The notes under the pieces are model-generated. The model had not been told where the DNA came from. It worked only from the letters and a program-made list of their open reading frames with translations, and did no database searches. Source: JAFGIG01 sp964397545 (lineage in GTDB: Bacteria > SDB-A). From it: DNA of 64,000 nt. The position numbers and the translations under genes are program-made. Positions 61,141 through 64,000 of the stretch are shown one piece after another. Numbering within the stretch: position 1 is the stretch's first letter; every line of letters begins with the position of its first letter. Where the stretch lies: contig CAYNIW010000007.1 in assembly GCA_964397545.1 (NCBI GenBank), positions 1 through 64,000 on the forward strand. The letters are read 5' to 3'.

Positions 61141-61913
61141 TATTCCTCCGAGATTTTGAAAAAACACCGCATAAAGGTGACGCCAATCGGCTCTTTGAAA
61201 CTTTTCGAATCGAAAGGGTATTGACGTAAATCCAGAACTCTTTCCGGATGAGGCATCAAACCGAGTATTGACCCAGTCGGGTCGCTAATCCCGGCGATTC
61301 CGTTTTGTGAACCGTTGGGATTTTCGCTGTATTTCATTGAGGGTTTTTCGACTCCGTAGAAAAAAACTGCTTGTCCGTTTTCAAGAACTCTTTCGAGGGC
61401 TTCATTTCCGCTAAACGTCAATCTTCCCTCAAGATGAGCCACCGGCAGTGAAAAACTTTTTGGCAATTCTCTAAAATTTTTAATCAATGAATCATTTCTA
61501 ATAATTGGAACCCATCTGCATTCAAATCTCTGGCTGGCGTTTTCTTCAAGAGAAACTGAGGGTTTCTCTCCTGGAAACGGAAGCATGGAAAGCCTGACGA
61601 GTATTTGAAATCCGTTGCATATACCGAGTATTTTCCCCTTTCTCTCAATAAAATTAAACAAAGCGGATTCGATTCCGGCTCTGAGAATAAAAGAAAAAAT
61701 GACTCCGGATCCAAGATAATCTCCGTAAGTGAACCCTCCGGGGAAAATTAATCCGCGTATCTCTGACAAAAGATCTTTTGAATAAACACAGTCGTTCAGT
61801 TTTACGTAGAAAGGTTCGAATCCTGCTCTTTGAATGCAAAAAAAAGTTTCCCTGTCGCAATTGGTTCCGGGGGCCTGGACAATTGCAATTTTTTTAGATT
61901 TTAGCAGAGAAAT
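61140..61913 (-). CDS. purQ: Phosphoribosylformylglycinamidine synthase subunit PurQ, unusual start
   Basis: Glutaminase subunit that supplies ammonia to PurL. The frame encodes KKIAIVQAPGTNCDRETFF at its start, GLIFPGGFTYGDYLGSG, the catalytic Cys in LGICNGFQ (about residue 99) and MPHPERV near the end. No ATG, GTG or TTG precedes the conserved KIAIVQ. The frame is closed upstream by a TAA inside purL. The best start is ATT (61911-61913) with GGAG seven bases upstream in the 3' end of purL, giving 257 residues; CTG at 61905 is an alternative. A TTG at 61769 would be chosen by a gene caller but would delete the whole first beta-alpha unit. Confidence 0.88.
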   Translation of the reverse strand: MSLLKSKKIAIVQAPGTNCDRETFFCIQRAGFEPFYVKLNDCVYSKDLLSEIRGLIFPGGFTYGDYLGSGVIFSFILRAGIESALFNFIERKGKILGICNGFQILVRLSMLPFPGEKPSVSLEENASQRFECRWVPIIRNDSLIKNFRELPKSFSLPVAHLEGRLTFSGNEALERVLENGQAVFFYGVEKPSMKYSENPNGSQNGIAGISDPTGSILGLMPHPERVLDLRQYPFDSKSFKEPIGVTFMRCFFKISEE

Positions 61914-64000
61914 AAGCTCTCTCCAGTTTGTTTATGTGAAATTCCATGGATCCGCTTTTTGTTTTTATCTTCAAAACGGGATCCTCTGTAACCACTCCTA
62001 ACTTCCTGATCAAGATTCCATGCATTTTCTTTTCTATATCCGGCAGTCCTGTAGTCACGATAAACCGGGATGGGGATTCCGAATACAAGAAATCGACAGC
62101 ATCGAGACCGTCAGGTATTTCAACGTCAGCGCCTAAACCTCCGCCCAAAGACATTTCGGCAAGGCACACAGCAGCTCCTCCTTCAGAGACATCATGTATT
62201 GAAGAGAAAGCCGACAAATTATGATAAGTCTCAAAGAGCACTTTTCTCGATATTTCTGGGTCAATTTCCGGAGTCTCTCCGCAATCCATCTTGAGAAACT
62301 TTGTCAGACAACTGCCTCTGATACCTTCCGGATCAGGGCCTATCATATATATGAAATCTCCGGGGACGGAAAAAGAGTTTTCGGGAGAATAAATTTCTTT
62401 AACCGAAACGCTCGTTATCAGAAGGGTAGGCGGGATACTCAAAGTTTTTTCCCCGGATTTGTATGTGTTATTGAGGCTGTCCTTGCCGCTTATGAAAGGG
62501 GTTCCATAATTCAACGAGGCATCATGGCAGGCTTTACAGGCAAGAACGAGATCTCCCATCGCTTCTGTGTCTTCCGAGCTCCCCCAGGAAAAATTGTCCA
62601 GAAGAACTGCTTTTCCAGGATCTCCGCCTGAGCAGATCAAATTTCTCAATGCTTCTTCGATGGAAAAATACGCCATTTTATAGCAGTCGAACTCACCGAT
62701 ATTCACGTTTATCCCGAGTCCCATCGCAAGCTGTTCTTTTCTGCCGTAATCTGCGATAAAAGAAGCTCCGTCGCTGTGACTTTTCTGTTTACTGCCTGAA
62801 AACGGTCCTGTTACTGTCTTTCCCTGAACCTGATGATCGTATTGCCTTATTATCCATTCTTTGCTTCCTATATCAGGCAGGGACAGCAATTCATATAAAA
62901 TCATTTGGAGGTTTGTTTCTTCGGGAAAAACTGCTGAATCAGGTATTGTTTTTCTTTTTGCTCTGATTTTTTTTCTCGGAACACCTTCGTGCAGAAATTT
63001 CATGTCGAGATCAACTATCTTTTCTTCGTAATAATAAACTTCCAGCTTTCCCGAATCGTTAAATTCTCCTATGACGCTTACGTTTGTCTGCTCTTCTTCG
63101 CATATTTCAAAAACTCTTGACACATTTTCAAGAGGGACTGCTATCACCATTCTCTCCTGGGATTCACTCAGCCATATCTCCCACGGAGCAATGTATTCAT
63201 ATTTGAGAGGGACATTCTCGAGGCGGACTAACGCTCCCGTATCCGAGCCCATTTCTCCTACTGCTGAAGATAATCCCCCCGCTCCGCAGTCAGTAACAGC
63301 GTTTAATAACTCTTCATCTCTTATTCTTACTACCGCTTCAATAATTTTCTTTTCTTCAATTGGATTTCCAATCTGGACGGATCCTTGAGATTTTTTTTCA
63401 GATTCCGTATCGAGAGCAGCCGATGAAAATGTAGCTCCATGAAGGCCGTCTCTTCCTGTTTTTCCACCTATCAGAATTATCTTGTCTCCGGGTTTTACAA
63501 ATTTTTGAGCCGCTTTTACGGGCATTATCCCCACGCATCCGGCAAATACCAGAGGATTGGCAATAAATCTGTCGTCAGTTATCAATGCTCCACAGAGAGT
63601 TGGGACACCGATTCTGTTTCCGTAATCTCTAACGCCTGATACTACGCCTTTCAATATTCTGCGCGGATGTAGAGTCCCTTCAGGCAGACAAGAATAATCC
63701 GTATCAGCCCGACCGGTGCAAAATACATCCAATGAAGCAACAGGTTTTGCTCCAAGTCCTGTCCCTAAAATGTCTCTCACTACTCCACCAAGACCTGTCC
63801 CAGCGCCTCCGTATGGTTCTAAAGCGGAAGGATGATTATGAGTTTCCACTTTGACGCAATACGCATATTCACCGTCTATTGAAACTATTCCTGCATTGTC
63901 ACTGAATACGCTGATGCAATCCGGCCTTCCTATTTGCAGTGTCGCCTTGAATATCGTGCTTTTTAACAAATTGTCTATAGTTTCAGATTCAAACCGGAAC
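61894..64000 (-). CDS. purL: Phosphoribosylformylglycinamidine synthase PurL (partial, runs off the window)
   Basis: ATP-dependent FGAM synthase of purine synthesis. About 700 residues are visible, from FRFESETIDNLL at the edge to the stop at 61894. It has the PurL motifs CVKVETHNHPSALEPYGGA, GVVRDILGTGLGAKP, GCGAGGLSSAVGEM-like TDCGAGGLSSAVGEMG, and FISGKDSLNN. The frame is open to the window end, so TTG 63969 is internal. Wording and length point to the long single-chain PurL type (about 950-1000 residues) that pairs with a separate PurQ. It overlaps purQ by 20 bases. Confidence 0.95.
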   Translation of the reverse strand, partial: FRFESETIDNLLKSTIFKATLQIGRPDCISVFSDNAGIVSIDGEYAYCVKVETHNHPSALEPYGGAGTGLGGVVRDILGTGLGAKPVASLDVFCTGRADTDYSCLPEGTLHPRRILKGVVSGVRDYGNRIGVPTLCGALITDDRFIANPLVFAGCVGIMPVKAAQKFVKPGDKIILIGGKTGRDGLHGATFSSAALDTESEKKSQGSVQIGNPIEEKKIIEAVVRIRDEELLNAVTDCGAGGLSSAVGEMGSDTGALVRLENVPLKYEYIAPWEIWLSESQERMVIAVPLENVSRVFEICEEEQTNVSVIGEFNDSGKLEVYYYEEKIVDLDMKFLHEGVPRKKIRAKRKTIPDSAVFPEETNLQMILYELLSLPDIGSKEWIIRQYDHQVQGKTVTGPFSGSKQKSHSDGASFIADYGRKEQLAMGLGINVNIGEFDCYKMAYFSIEEALRNLICSGGDPGKAVLLDNFSWGSSEDTEAMGDLVLACKACHDASLNYGTPFISGKDSLNNTYKSGEKTLSIPPTLLITSVSVKEIYSPENSFSVPGDFIYMIGPDPEGIRGSCLTKFLKMDCGETPEIDPEISRKVLFETYHNLSAFSSIHDVSEGGAAVCLAEMSLGGGLGADVEIPDGLDAVDFLYSESPSRFIVTTGLPDIEKKMHGILIRKLGVVTEDPVLKIKTKSGSMEFHINKLERAYFSAKI

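Overview
The window (64 kb, two runs of exactly 100 N) looks like a scaffold from a metagenome-assembled genome of an uncultivated, moderately AT-rich, diderm, anaerobic bacterium. Diderm: an lptC-lptA-lptB cluster, several lipoprotein signal peptides and a beta-barrel-like C-terminus. Anaerobic: an NADH-linked [FeFe] hydrogenase and a tungstate/molybdate transporter under a molybdenum/tungsten-cofactor-type riboswitch. The phylum cannot be fixed without a search; gene content and style recall candidate lineages such as WOR-3, TA06 or the Cloacimonadota (inference).

Layout. 1-6.4 kb: a small membrane protein, a methionyl-tRNA synthetase with an unusual KMSKS loop, a decayed DUF3592 gene, and a riboswitch-led wtpB-wtpC-wtpA operon. 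6.4-19.7 kb: accessory DNA with a TSUP permease, ICMT-like and SAM methyltransferases, a CPBP protease, a GNAT enzyme, HIT, trpS, a PadR/MFS-transporter pair with a visible operator, an alpha/beta hydrolase, and relics of a MazF-like toxin and a methyltransferase. 19.8-23.7 kb: hydA and a fused hydC-hydB gene, preceded by a strong promoter and a leader RNA that resembles the cofactor riboswitch of the wtp operon. 23.7-27.7 kb: hairpin-bearing dispersed repeats, the first assembly gap, a split lysine exporter LysO, a DUF6090-like protein and a Mut7-C protein.

27.7-35.9 kb (minus strand): an RRM protein, then gmd-mazG-guaB-hslV-hslU-mreD-mrdA, tightly packed with overlapping stops and starts. 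36-43.9 kb: a PAS/histidine-kinase-like protein lacking an ATPase domain, and a minus-strand operon comM - zinc-ribbon - tlpA - pilin-like lipoprotein - GNAT-like - TPR - creatininase. The second gap lies in this operon. It is flanked by an exact 55-nt duplication, and collapsing it restores an intact gene. 44-49.5 kb: deoC, tsaD, ybbR, ispG, coaE, a TPR protein and tRNA-Gly(CCC). 49.5-64 kb (minus strand): rplU-rpmA, the glycolytic gap-pgk-tpiA-secG operon, acyP, lptC-lptA-lptB-rpoN, leuS and purL-purQ (purL runs off the end).

The most interesting points are the cofactor-riboswitch-like leader before an [FeFe]-hydrogenase operon, a ~30-nt tandem repeat that carries the stop codon of one gene and the start codon of the next, a purQ gene with no ATG/GTG/TTG start, and dispersed repeats whose hairpins differ in sequence but share one architecture.
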